A stretch of 64,000 nt of DNA from an uncultured Pirellulaceae bacterium (GTDB lineage: Bacteria > Planctomycetota > Planctomycetia > Pirellulales > Pirellulaceae): contig CALFUT010000034.1 in NCBI GenBank assembly GCA_937929805.1, positions 62,001 to 126,000 on the forward strand, given 5' to 3'. Made by a program: the position numbers and the translations under genes. Below, in pieces: positions 45,165-53,714 of the stretch. The notes beneath the pieces were generated by a model. It was not told the DNA's origin and searched no databases. It was given only the letters and a program-made list of their open reading frames with translations. Each line of letters begins with the position of its first letter. The stretch's first letter is position 1.

Positions 45165-46220
45165 TTAGGCATCGTCGTCTTCCGTTTCATCTGGAGGATT
45201 GAGTTTGCCGATGTCGTCAATGAACTTGTCGAAGTCGCTCGTCGGTTCGGTTGCTTCAATTCGTCGCTGTTCCGATTTGTATTCTTCGTATTGCTCGACG
45301 GCCAAAGCATCCGCGACTCTCTTTTCAACGCTCCCAGCATTCTTCAAAACGGCACGGTCGTTGAAAGTGAGGAAAGCGTCAAGCTTGCCCGCCCATTGCG
45401 CCATCGTCATTGGCTGCCTACGCTTGGCTTGGTCTTCCGCATAGTCAAGATACATTGTCACAATACGGTTTAGATCGTTCAGCTCTTCCTGCGACAGATA
45501 GTTCTTGGCGACTGTCACATCGGTCTTACGAATCTTCCCAGTCGGCGAGTTCTTCCAAGTTTGCAATCCCATGTTTGGTTGGTTTGCATCGGCTCGATCT
45601 TTGATGATCTCAGCGGCCGTCATACCAGTGATCGCCCACTCAAGTTTATTTTGCACGGTCGCAAAAAACTCACGGGAAACCTTCGCATCTTTGTTGTAGT
45701 CGGCGGCGGTCGCGTAAATGTCGGTGATCTTTTGATAGAACCGGCGTTCGGAAGCTCGAATGTCGCGGATGCGTTCGAGCAGTTCGTCAAAGTAGTCTTT
45801 GCCGAATGTTGTCTCGGCGGCTTTGAGCCGGTCATCGTTGAGTACGAAACCCTTGACGAGATACTCACGCAGTGTTTGGGTGGCCCAGCGTCGAAATTGG
45901 ACTCCACGTGAGCTTCGGACGCGGTAGCCGATCGCGAGGATCATGTCGAGGTTGTAGTGCTTGGTTTTGTAGGTTTTTCCGTCTGCGGCAGTTATTAAGT
46001 AATCCTTAATAACTGAATCACCATCGACCTCGGAATCGTCCAAAACATTGCGAATATGCGTGTTTATGTTGGCAACCGATGTTTCAAACAGCTCCGCAAT
46101 CGCTTTCTGGGGCATCCAAACCGTTTGTCCGTCCACCAAAAGCTGGACGCGGGTCGTGCCATCTTCGGTGTCGTAGAACAGGAAGTTTCGATCGGATGGT
46201 GCTGGCAGGTCTTCGGTCAT
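45165..46220 (-). CDS. rhuM: RhuM-family protein
   Basis: 351 residues from ATG 46220, overlapping the hsdM stop (ATGA). It matches the RhuM family: [69 protein letters not shown], ending with a Glu/Asp-rich tail. RhuM genes, named from a Salmonella pathogenicity island, are often embedded in type I restriction loci; their function is unproven, though DNA binding has been suggested by the N-terminal fold. It looks intact, unlike the hsd genes around it. Confidence 0.9.
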   Translation of the reverse strand: MTEDLPAPSDRNFLFYDTEDGTTRVQLLVDGQTVWMPQKAIAELFETSVANINTHIRNVLDDSEVDGDSVIKDYLITAADGKTYKTKHYNLDMILAIGYRVRSSRGVQFRRWATQTLREYLVKGFVLNDDRLKAAETTFGKDYFDELLERIRDIRASERRFYQKITDIYATAADYNKDAKVSREFFATVQNKLEWAITGMTAAEIIKDRADANQPNMGLQTWKNSPTGKIRKTDVTVAKNYLSQEELNDLNRIVTMYLDYAEDQAKRRQPMTMAQWAGKLDAFLTFNDRAVLKNAGSVEKRVADALAVEQYEEYKSEQRRIEATEPTSDFDKFIDDIGKLNPPDETEDDDA

Positions 46221-46355
46221 TTTTTGCCTCCGACGGGTAGCTCAAATCCCAATGCCTTCATGTTTTGGCAGATGGCTTTTTCGAGCTTGGCGGACTCGGC
46301 GAATTGGTCGGCAAGTTCGGTGGTGAGCGTGGCCATCTTGTCTGCAAACGGAACT

Positions 46356-46468
46356 CCGTCGTCTTCCACCTCTTCGGCTCCGATGTAGCGACCGGGCGTG
46401 AGCACGTAGCCATGTTCGGCGATCTCGTCCAACGTCGCGCTCTTGCAGAAGCCGGGGATGTCCTCGTA
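46356..46468. repeat. 113-base direct repeat of hsdM 3' region, copy 2
   Basis: Partner of 44721-44833. It stops at the GTA triplet where the LGGEGQGEGE-coding insertion begins, then similarity resumes at CGCTTCCACGCATGAAAGGT. Confidence 0.85.
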
Positions 46469-46478
46469 GCCAACTTCC

Positions 46479-46520
46479 CCCTCACCCTGACCCTCTCCCC
46501 CAAGGGGGCGAGGGGACGAA
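46479..46520. repeat. Short GC-rich hairpin insertion inside the hsdM remnant
   Basis: CCCTCACCCTGACCCTCTCC followed by CCCAAGGGGGCGAGGGGAC forms an imperfect hairpin. It is absent from the sister copy near 44840, so it was inserted. It encodes the PRPLGGEGQGEGE peptide that I have seen recur in frames of unrelated bacteria. Confidence 0.7.
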
Positions 46521-47036
46521 GTACGCTTCCACGCATGAAAGGTGCTGACGATCTTCGCGGTGTCTTCGTCGCCGTCATAGTCAGCGGGATCGAGGTAGTA
46601 GTCGTCGGTCTTGTCGCGGCGCAGGGATTCGACCTCCTGTTGGCGGATATCGAAGGCGTCGGAGACGTACTTCAGGAAGATCAATCCGAGGACAGCATGT
46701 TTGTAGACGGCCGCGTCGAGGTTGGATCGGAGCTTGTCAGCAGCGGTCCAGAGTTTCTTGTCGAGTTCCTTGAGGAACTGTTGCGGTTTATTCATGCCTC
46801 GGCCATGGGAGTTTTCGATGGGCGCGAAGTTATTGTCTCAGTTGCAACTTCATTCGACAATCAGTGGCATGCCGGAGCGACTAGAGCGACTTTCAAAACC
46901 CGAATTTGGAGTAGCACAGTGGTACCAATTTTGTCATTTAAAAGCAAAAACGATTTAGGCAATCGTTCTACAGCAGGTTTTGAAGTGCTCTCTAGATATC
47001 TGTTGTTTACGAAGCCGGATTCGTTCGATTGACTGC

Positions 47037-49868
47037 TCATCCAACTTTGGTGACCGACACAACTGTGCTGTGGAAAGCCTGCTGACCCGTGATCGGATCA
47101 GGCGCGATGGGCATGATCTGGTTTTGGTTCCAGCCGTTGCCCGTGTTCTGCTTCCACGCAGAAGGATCGCCATTCGATTCGTCTTCCCACCACATGTTGC
47201 GCTGCCAGTCGGGGTCTTGATATGTGATCGGATCGCTGCCGGCTAGATAGCTGCGATCACCCTCGGCGGCGACCAGTTCTTCTTGAGGCGTTTTCTTGCC
47301 TTTGGCCACGTCGGTGTATTGCCAGTGACCACAGCTGTTACTCATCGCGATCGCCGAAGGATGAATTCCAGGCATCGTCACGATGGGGACTCGCATTTTT
47401 CCCGACACGATACGGCCGGTCGCGTCACGGTTGCCGTGCTGCAAGTTTGGCATCTTCTCTTCCAGCATTTGCGAGAAATAGGATGTTAGCTCGATCCAGT
47501 CGCCGTCTTTTAACCCAATCTTTTCTGCGGTTTGCGGATTCATCCAAGCCGGATTGGTGTGGACGATTTCGGCCAACCATTTCAAGTTCATCGTGCGGCC
47601 GTGGTTGTGAACGTTCCACTTGAACGAGGTCATGATCAGCTCGTTGTCGTTCAAGCCCGTGTGTTCAACCGGTTGCATCCAGACCGGCATTTCTTCGATC
47701 TTCTGATCGTGCCCGTCATGTTGAGCCGGTCGGTTCTTGGTTTTGGTCATGCCGCTGGCGGCGATCAAGTCACTGCAGTCATCGTTCATGCCGATCTGGC
47801 TGAGGAACACGCTGCGGATTTCGAACTTGCGGCTGGGCGTCTTGAAGCCGCGAATCGGTTTGCCGTCCATCATGATCCCGATGCCCAGCCCATCCTTGGA
47901 AATCTGATTCGTTTCTGGGTCGACGACGGCTCCGGCCATATCTTCTTCGCTAAGCGGTTGCTTGAACGGTTCGTAGAATGGCTCGCGGGACGTGTCTTCC
48001 CAAAACCCTTCGTCCAACAGGCGATCAAGACCGCCCTTCCCTGTTTCCGGATTTTCCGGAACGCTGGACGCCCACTCTCGCATGAAATCTTCGGTTGAAC
48101 CGTAGTCGTAGGCTTTCTCCATGCCGCCACCGATTTTCCGGGCCAGTTCGGGGAAGAAGTCCCGCACGTCACGGGCTTCGCCAAGCGGTTCAACCATCGG
48201 GGTCCGCAAGCCGACGTACGGCCGCAAGTTGTAACTTCCTCTTGCATCCAAATCCCAGCGTTCCATGTAAGTTGTCCACGGAAGCACGATGTCGGCATAG
48301 TGAGCCGTTTCGTTGTAGAACGGATTGATGCAAATATGGAACGGGATCAATTCCTCGTTGCTTAGCACGTCCTTGGTCAGACTTTCCTCGGGCCACGTCA
48401 GCGGCGAATCGAGGTTGTACGTCATGTAGACATCGATTTCGCCTCGACCTTGCTGCAGGTACAAGTAGATGATTTCGCCGACTCGCATCCGACGCCAAAC
48501 GTTGGCCAACGGGAACTCGGGTGGATCTTCGAGGACGCTCCATGTTTTGGCTTTGGCGGGCATGGGCGGGGTTTTCACGACGGGATCGAGTCCTCCCCAA
48601 GGCGACCAGCACCAGCCGCCCTTTTTGCCGACACTGCCGACGATCGCGTTCAACAACTGGATCGCGCGGTCGTTGTAGAACCCGTTCAGGTGAGCCGAAC
48701 TGCCTCGATTGCACATCGTCGTGGCGGCAGGCGCAGCGGCGGCGAACTCGAGCGCGATGCGGCGGATGTCGGCCGCCGGAACGCCAGAGACTTTCTCGGC
48801 CCACTCGGGCGTGTTGTCTTTTAGGTGCTCTTTCAGTTCGTCGACGCTGCTGGTGGTCCATGTGTTGATGAATTTTTCATCGCAAGCCCCCGCCGTCAGG
48901 ATCGCGTTGGACATCGCAAGTGCCACGGCTCCGTCGGTCCCCGGAAACGGTGCGAACCACTCGTCGCTGGCACCGGCGGTGTTGGACAGTCGCACGTCGA
49001 AGGTCACCATCTTCGCGCCGTTGTTGTAGCGTCCGTTTTGAATGCGATTGGCGAACGGGATGTGGCCCTGATGAGCCTCAAAGGCGTTCGATCCGAAGTT
49101 GAGAATGTACTTGCTGTTTTCAACGTCATTCAGATCCCAATCGCTCTCCCACAAGAAGGACAAATTTGCCGCGCGACGGTTCCCGCTGCACAAACTGCGG
49201 TGCGAAAGCTGGGTTTTGGTGCCAAACGCGTCAAGAAATCGCTTGAGCGCATCCTTTGATCGTTGGCGGCCTTGGTGGAAGGCAAATTTTTCCGGGTGGC
49301 CCGAGTCACGAGTCTCCTTCAGACGGTCAGCGATTTCGGTCAACGCTTCGTCCCACGAGACGCGTTTCCACTTGCCTTCGCCACGCTTGCCAATTCGGCG
49401 CAGCGGATACAGTAGGCGTTCGGGGTGATATTGGTGGTTCAATCCGGCTTGGCCGCGAGCGCAAAGTTTGCCTCGACTGTTTGGATCGTTCGGGTTTCCT
49501 TCCAGCTTGATGATGCGACCATCTTTGACGTGACCAATGATGCCGCAGATAGTGCTGCACAGTTGACACATGCCGGGGACTTTTTTTGTTCCTTTGTACT
49601 TGTCAGGATCCGGCCAGTTTCGTTTGGCGTTGGGCCCCGGAAGCTGGCAGACGCCGGGCGTGTTTTCGCTGCCTGCCGGGTAGTCTTTGCCCTTGAGCCG
49701 CTTCCACTTCTCCATGTCGATGCCCTGAGGCGGTCGCTTTTTCTTTTTCAGCAGATCGGTCGCGTTTTCTTTCTCATCCGCTGACGCCACATTGGCGGCG
49801 GCTGACGCAGAAAGAACAGCGGCACCGAGGGTCAGGAAGCGGCGGCGCGAGGAAACGTTTGTGTTCAT
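47037..49868 (-). CDS. Tat-exported molybdopterin oxidoreductase catalytic subunit
   Basis: 943 residues from ATG 49868. The open frame reaches 49976, but the Tat signal (SSRRRFLTLGAAVLSASAAA) sets the start. An N-terminal [4Fe-4S] site follows: CQLCSTICG then GKLCARGQAG (C-x2-C-x3-C-x27-C). A probable Mo ligand is the Cys in HRSLCSGNRR. Other blocks of Mo-bisPGD enzymes are WDEALTEIADRL, KYILNFGSNAFEAH, VTFDVRLSNTA and DGDWIELTS. It belongs to the DMSO-reductase superfamily near polysulfide, thiosulfate, tetrathionate or arsenate reductases; the substrate is not decidable here. The ferredoxin subunit at 50227-51108 is its partner. Confidence 0.9.
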   Translation of the reverse strand: MNTNVSSRRRFLTLGAAVLSASAAANVASADEKENATDLLKKKKRPPQGIDMEKWKRLKGKDYPAGSENTPGVCQLPGPNAKRNWPDPDKYKGTKKVPGMCQLCSTICGIIGHVKDGRIIKLEGNPNDPNSRGKLCARGQAGLNHQYHPERLLYPLRRIGKRGEGKWKRVSWDEALTEIADRLKETRDSGHPEKFAFHQGRQRSKDALKRFLDAFGTKTQLSHRSLCSGNRRAANLSFLWESDWDLNDVENSKYILNFGSNAFEAHQGHIPFANRIQNGRYNNGAKMVTFDVRLSNTAGASDEWFAPFPGTDGAVALAMSNAILTAGACDEKFINTWTTSSVDELKEHLKDNTPEWAEKVSGVPAADIRRIALEFAAAAPAATTMCNRGSSAHLNGFYNDRAIQLLNAIVGSVGKKGGWCWSPWGGLDPVVKTPPMPAKAKTWSVLEDPPEFPLANVWRRMRVGEIIYLYLQQGRGEIDVYMTYNLDSPLTWPEESLTKDVLSNEELIPFHICINPFYNETAHYADIVLPWTTYMERWDLDARGSYNLRPYVGLRTPMVEPLGEARDVRDFFPELARKIGGGMEKAYDYGSTEDFMREWASSVPENPETGKGGLDRLLDEGFWEDTSREPFYEPFKQPLSEEDMAGAVVDPETNQISKDGLGIGIMMDGKPIRGFKTPSRKFEIRSVFLSQIGMNDDCSDLIAASGMTKTKNRPAQHDGHDQKIEEMPVWMQPVEHTGLNDNELIMTSFKWNVHNHGRTMNLKWLAEIVHTNPAWMNPQTAEKIGLKDGDWIELTSYFSQMLEEKMPNLQHGNRDATGRIVSGKMRVPIVTMPGIHPSAIAMSNSCGHWQYTDVAKGKKTPQEELVAAEGDRSYLAGSDPITYQDPDWQRNMWWEDESNGDPSAWKQNTGNGWNQNQIMPIAPDPITGQQAFHSTVVSVTKVG

Positions 49869-49926
49869 AGTCGTAACAACAGTTGAGGTTGTTGTGATAT
49901 CGAGTGGATTTGGTAGTTGGGTTCGA

Positions 49927-50123
49927 CGGCCCCATCCGGGGCGTGATGTTTGGGCTGTTCGTGTCTCGGGGCTCACGCCCCGAGCTACCGACGAGGACTC
50001 CTCCGGAGCCGTGATGCTCGTTTCGTCGTTGGCACATGTCGCCCCGGACGGGGCCGGCTTTGATAGCTCGGGGCGGCAGCCCCGAGAATATTGAACGAAT
50101 GCCAGCCGCCCCGGATGGGGCCG
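49927..50123. repeat. Array of five short palindromes between the two oxidoreductase subunits
   Basis: Units: GCCCCATCCGGGGC at 49929-49942, CTCGGGGCTCACGCCCCGAG at 49965-49984, GCCCCGGACGGGGC at 50041-50054, CTCGGGGCGGCAGCCCCGAG at 50068-50087 and CGCCCCGGATGGGGC at 50107-50121. Two families alternate. They fill most of the 358 bases between the ferredoxin stop and the catalytic subunit start. Confidence 0.8.
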
Positions 50124-50226
50124 TCGTTGGATCTAGCGGTATCTCATTTGTTTATCCGGTAAAATTCGTGAGCAGATTCAAGTAACGCGGTCGCCGATCG
50201 GTGGCCAATGTCAAAACGACCGGTAA

Positions 50227-51108
50227 TCACTCGTTCGGCTTTTCTTTCCAGTTGTAAATGTTGTAGCTGTCGTTGTTGTACGACTCGCCTTCGCGTGGCA
50301 CACGTGGTTCAAGCTCCGTCGGTCCGTCGCCGGCAAACCACATCCGTGGCTTTGTTTCTTTTTCTGATCGTAACTGAACCAGCGGCAGCGATTGCTCTTT
50401 CGCGGCTGTCATCGCGACAGAGACTTTGGAGTTGGGATCATTCAGGTCGCCAAAGTAAATCGCGTCGGATGGGCAGGTGGTTGCACATGCGGGGTCCATG
50501 CCTTCGTCGATACGGTGGTAGCAGTTGTGGCATTTGACCGCTTGGTTGGCGACCGGGTCGATGTAAATCGCTCCGTAGGGGCAGACGTCGACGCAGGTCG
50601 CGTGGCCACAGCATTTTTCGTAGTCGATGACGACGCTGCCACCTCCGCCCTTGTGCAATGCCCCGCACGGACAGGCTTTGATGCACGGCGCGTCTTCACA
50701 ATGCTGGCACGCCATCGGCAGGAACATTCTGGCGACTTTTGGATACTCGCCCACGTCTTTGTAAAACGTTTGCCGGATGTAGCTGCCCAGCGGCACATCG
50801 TTCTCCGCTTTGCAGGCGACTTCACATCCGTGGCAGCCGATGCAGCGGCGAGTATCAATGAACCAGCCGAATTTCTTGCCGTCCTCTGGAGCCTTCATCC
50901 GGTCCGACCAATAGTCTTCCGGCTGAAACAAGTGGCTAACGTCAACATCGTTTGCGTTGCGTGCCGCATTTGGAGTCATTGCTCCAGCGGCAGTCATGCT
51001 GGCCGCCGCACCAGCCATAAATTCACGACGAGTGGATTCGTTGCCACCATCGGTTTTGGGCAATTCATTGCTTGCGTCGTTCGGGTCGGGGGTCTCTGGT
51101 TGAGTCAT
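50227..51108 (-). CDS. Tat-exported four-cluster ferredoxin subunit
   Basis: 293 residues from ATG 51108. The Tat motif STRREFMAGAAASM lies near residues 25-40. Four iron-sulfur cysteine clusters are visible: CIGCHGCEVAC, CQHCEDAPCIKACPCG, CCGHATCVDVCPYG, and CHNCYHRIDEGMD with CATTCPSD. This matches the electron-transfer subunits of DmsB, PsrB, TtrB and NrfC type. It should pass electrons to or from the molybdopterin subunit downstream. No NrfD/PsrC membrane anchor gene is next to them, so the quinone contact must be elsewhere or absent. Confidence 0.93.
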   Translation of the reverse strand: MTQPETPDPNDASNELPKTDGGNESTRREFMAGAAASMTAAGAMTPNAARNANDVDVSHLFQPEDYWSDRMKAPEDGKKFGWFIDTRRCIGCHGCEVACKAENDVPLGSYIRQTFYKDVGEYPKVARMFLPMACQHCEDAPCIKACPCGALHKGGGGSVVIDYEKCCGHATCVDVCPYGAIYIDPVANQAVKCHNCYHRIDEGMDPACATTCPSDAIYFGDLNDPNSKVSVAMTAAKEQSLPLVQLRSEKETKPRMWFAGDGPTELEPRVPREGESYNNDSYNIYNWKEKPNE

Positions 51109-51281
51109 GCATTCAGCCGCGATCGAGATCGTGAATCAGTTGGACTGCCGATCGTAGCGAAACGTGAGTCCGTGTTCAACGCACATCGGCCAGTTTGGCC
51201 CGTTGAATAATCTCGAGAAGAATCCGACAATCAATCAACTGAAATAAAAATATTGAGCAACTTTTCCCCCTTGGCAATCAA

Positions 51282-51944
51282 ATGTCAGATTCAGACGAAG
51301 TGCGACTGATCAGCGAGTCGGTGATCCCAATCAAGGAACTTAAAGGTTTCTCAAAAGGAGGCCGCGTGCCAAATTCTGCCGGGCCGGGGGATGTCCGTTA
51401 TGTGGTGCAGCTTGCAAAAGCGGATTTTGATGCCGACTTGGAAGAAAAGTTTGGCGCGCTGAGATCTGCGTTTGGGCTCAAGCGAAAGCAACTACAAGTG
51501 GCCGAACCGGACGAGGGATTGGGGGTGATCACAACGCCCGGGTTTGTTTACGAGGTCGCCATTAGCCTGGATGAAAACAAGCCGGGGAAAGTTATTTGGC
51601 GGCGGTGTGTTGTGGGTGTGACGGACCCAGAACTGTTGGCCAGCGAAGCGTTCGCGGAAGTGTTCGGAGGCGAGTTTTCAATTCTTGAGGTTGCGGTGCC
51701 GGGCGGTTTGGATGTCGAGGCGATTGTCGATTGCGTCGAAGAAGCTGATCCGGAAACGGTCAAAATTGATTACGACAAAGACGTGACGTGGTGCGAGATT
51801 GCGTTGACCGATTCGGCAGCCAAGGTGCGTGTTACCAGCGAGGCGATTCGTGTTTCCAGTCGCGGTGAGACATCACCGGCCGAATTGATTGAAGCATACG
51901 CCGAAGTGCAAACTCGGTTTTTGCAGTCGTTGGGGTTGCAGTAG
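51282..51944 (+). CDS. Hypothetical protein
   Basis: 220 residues from ATG 51282. No signal peptide, membrane helix or known motif is seen. The sequence alternates strands and helices, with a Val/Asp-rich middle (VAVPGGLDVEAIVDCVEEAD) and an ordered C-terminal helix (LIEAYAEVQTRFLQSLG). It looks like a real, soluble, single-gene unit, but I do not recognise the family. Confidence 0.6.
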   Translation: MSDSDEVRLISESVIPIKELKGFSKGGRVPNSAGPGDVRYVVQLAKADFDADLEEKFGALRSAFGLKRKQLQVAEPDEGLGVITTPGFVYEVAISLDENKPGKVIWRRCVVGVTDPELLASEAFAEVFGGEFSILEVAVPGGLDVEAIVDCVEEADPETVKIDYDKDVTWCEIALTDSAAKVRVTSEAIRVSSRGETSPAELIEAYAEVQTRFLQSLGLQ

Positions 51945-52047
51945 TTTGAAATGACAAATTCGGAATGCTGTTGGCCGGACGACTGACTCCAAAAGTTAGC
52001 ACTCTCCCCACTGGTGCAGGCTTAGGGAAATTTCTTTTCCGAAGCCA

Positions 52048-52548
52048 TTACTCAGTTGATTCTTCATCGTTTTCTGAAGGCGATTCGTATACTGCAAGGA
52101 TTCGATTAGCGGTTAGAACCGGCAATGCAAAAGGAGGAAGGCCAAGTCTTGTAAGCGTGCTTTGGATTATCTCTCGAATATACGGCCAGCAGTTGTACAG
52201 GCCATTGATCTTTCCAAATGCCTTAACGCATTCATCATCTATTTCGGTAGTACTATCGCCTGAGACTTGATAAACCAGTGTGTGATTGCACCCAATCAGT
52301 GCAATCTGTTCATCACCAGCTTCTTTGCTAATTCGAACCGTGAAATCAATCTCAACCGCAATGCGCGACTCAAGTCGCGTCGAATCAGATTCAACGTGAA
52401 ATCCGATGTCAGCATTTTCGAATGCTTCAGTCGTGCTCTTTTCCGCATGAATGGCGTTAAGGTTTACGCTCGATATTTCGACAATCTTGCTGACCTTTTG
52501 AGCCAGCTTCATTTGGTCAGGCTTTTTAGCATTTTCAGCGTCGGTCAT
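52048..52548 (-). CDS. SecB-like chaperone of a putative toxin-antitoxin module
   Basis: 166 residues from ATG 52548, nine bases after the preceding gene. Beta-strand pairs (IAVEIDFTVRISKEAGD, IALIGCNHTLVYQVSGD) lead into a C-terminal helix and loop, CWPYIREIIQSTLTRLGLPP followed by FALPVL. This is the SecB pattern (aromatic-Pro-x2-RE, then G-x-P-P/L-x-LP). SecB-like proteins outside the export pathway serve as chaperones for antitoxins in TAC modules such as Rv1957. Being the third gene of a tight operon supports that role. Assignment is by pattern, not by close similarity. Confidence 0.65.
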   Translation of the reverse strand: MTDAENAKKPDQMKLAQKVSKIVEISSVNLNAIHAEKSTTEAFENADIGFHVESDSTRLESRIAVEIDFTVRISKEAGDEQIALIGCNHTLVYQVSGDSTTEIDDECVKAFGKINGLYNCWPYIREIIQSTLTRLGLPPFALPVLTANRILAVYESPSENDEESTE

Positions 52549-52557
52549 AGATACGAA

Positions 52558-53262
52558 TTACCCAGCGAGATATGGACTTATTTCGTCGCGTTGAGGGACA
52601 CCTAAAACTTGGTTGTAAAATTTATCGCTAGGAGTAATCACCATTTTTTCCCCGAGTGATTGGAACGTCTTAGGTATGTCTCGGAATTTATCTTCGACGC
52701 CACGCGTGTCGTAGAAAATTTCATGAAACCTAACTTCCACGTTGTTAAACGCCTTTCCGAACTCTTTGCGGTTATGGAAATTGGTCAGGAATCCATTGAT
52801 AACCGAGAGTTCTTCAGCAGTCTTTGCAATGTCAGAATTGACACCGATCAAATTCGATTTCACGAACCAATTTAGAACAGTTGCCCACCCCCAAACGGGC
52901 TTGCGTTCTTCGGTGTATCTGATCGGCTTAGGAAAGCCACTAGGACCTCGAAGGCCGTTTACATATTGGTGGATTTGCTGGCGTTTTTTGCCGAGACGCT
53001 TGCCAATTTGAATTTGTGAAACCAAATCACTTGGATCAACACACAGAATATGACGTGCAAGACCAGATTCCTTAAGTTCAGATAGAACTTCAAAGACTGC
53101 ATCTACAATTGACTCTGCATTACGCTCAAATAGCAACATAACTCGACCGTCGACTGAACTCAGTTGACCGTCATCGCAGCATCCGCCATATACGATGTCC
53201 TCAAGTTGTTCGTTTAACTCGACGTTGTCACAAAACACTATTGAGAACTCAAAGTTCTTCAT
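52558..53262 (-). CDS. DNA-binding antitoxin-like partner
   Basis: About 234 residues from ATG 53262; ATGs at 53268 and 53274 are equally possible and all overlap the upstream gene. The N-terminal 80 residues (FEFSIVFCDNVELNEQLEDI, VYGGCCDDGQL) resemble a HicB-like or degradation-tag-like small fold. Then comes a helix-turn-helix: DLVSQIQIGKRLGKKRQQIH and QYVNGLRGPSGFPKP, ending with WGWATVLNWF. This combination is known next to HicA-like toxins. The C-terminal 90 residues are not recognised. Likely antitoxin and autorepressor. Confidence 0.65.
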   Translation of the reverse strand: MKNFEFSIVFCDNVELNEQLEDIVYGGCCDDGQLSSVDGRVMLLFERNAESIVDAVFEVLSELKESGLARHILCVDPSDLVSQIQIGKRLGKKRQQIHQYVNGLRGPSGFPKPIRYTEERKPVWGWATVLNWFVKSNLIGVNSDIAKTAEELSVINGFLTNFHNRKEFGKAFNNVEVRFHEIFYDTRGVEDKFRDIPKTFQSLGEKMVITPSDKFYNQVLGVPQRDEISPYLAG

Positions 53263-53506
53263 TGCCATCGTCATTCTCGTTTTCTTGATGTGGACAGTTG
53301 TCAATCGCTTTCTTCAATCGCCGTGCGTCGCCAACCGGATTACGTGGTGTACCGTTCACAGAATGGATACATCCCTCTCGCTCGTTGAGAGGGCAGAGAA
53401 GCCGTCCCCAAGCATGCCCTTTCTTTGATAGCTTGACTCTCCAGCCCTTGCTTACGGCATACTCGATGACAGCCTGAAGATGAGGGTCTGGATGTCTGCT
53501 CATCAT
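53249..53506 (-). CDS. HicA-like small toxin
   Basis: 85 residues from ATG 53506 (ATG 53503 also possible), preceded by AGGA; a GTG at 53530 is a weaker option. The core GWRVKLSKKGHAWGRLLC resembles the HicA double-stranded-RNA-binding-like fold with its catalytic His in a Gly-His context. SVNGTPRNPVGDARRLKKAI follows. HicA toxins cleave mRNA. The acidic tail (QENENDDGNEEL) overlaps the start of the next gene. As first gene of the operon it has toxin-first order, as in hicAB. Confidence 0.65.
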   Translation of the reverse strand: MMSRHPDPHLQAVIEYAVSKGWRVKLSKKGHAWGRLLCPLNEREGCIHSVNGTPRNPVGDARRLKKAIDNCPHQENENDDGNEEL

Positions 53507-53714
53507 TGATCCTAGTTCGGCTGTTGACACGGGTCAAGCACAGTGTTTCCAATGAAATGATCAATTCCGCAGGCCCCGTAAACCGGATCTATTATAAGGG
53601 TTGATTCATCAAAAACAGCCGTTTTCGTGGAGCTAGACACTAGCGGATCCCTGGTTATTTCTTCTCAGTGCAGAACTCCCTGCGGCAAAGCCTAATCTTA
53701 ACCCTTCTAACAAC

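Larger units (their letters stand above)
46217..46795 (-). pseudogene. hsdM: HsdM with internal deletion of the catalytic domain
   Basis: 192 codons from ATG 46795, against about 500 for intact HsdM. Residues 1-76 are the true N-terminus (LDKKLWTAADKLRSNLDAAV, YKHAVLGLIFLKYVSDAFDI). Directly after DPADYDGD comes [15 protein letters not shown], the C-terminal region, so motif I and NPPF/NPPW are gone. A short repeat-derived insertion (LGGEGQGEGE) further alters it. The frame is otherwise open and ends overlapping rhuM, so a catalytically dead short protein might still be made. Confidence 0.87.

Noticed and set aside
44561-45340. Single 259-codon gene covering the second hsdM fragment
   Set aside because: The first 88 codons are antisense to rhuM or inside the palindromic repeat and show no homology; only the HsdM part is real.
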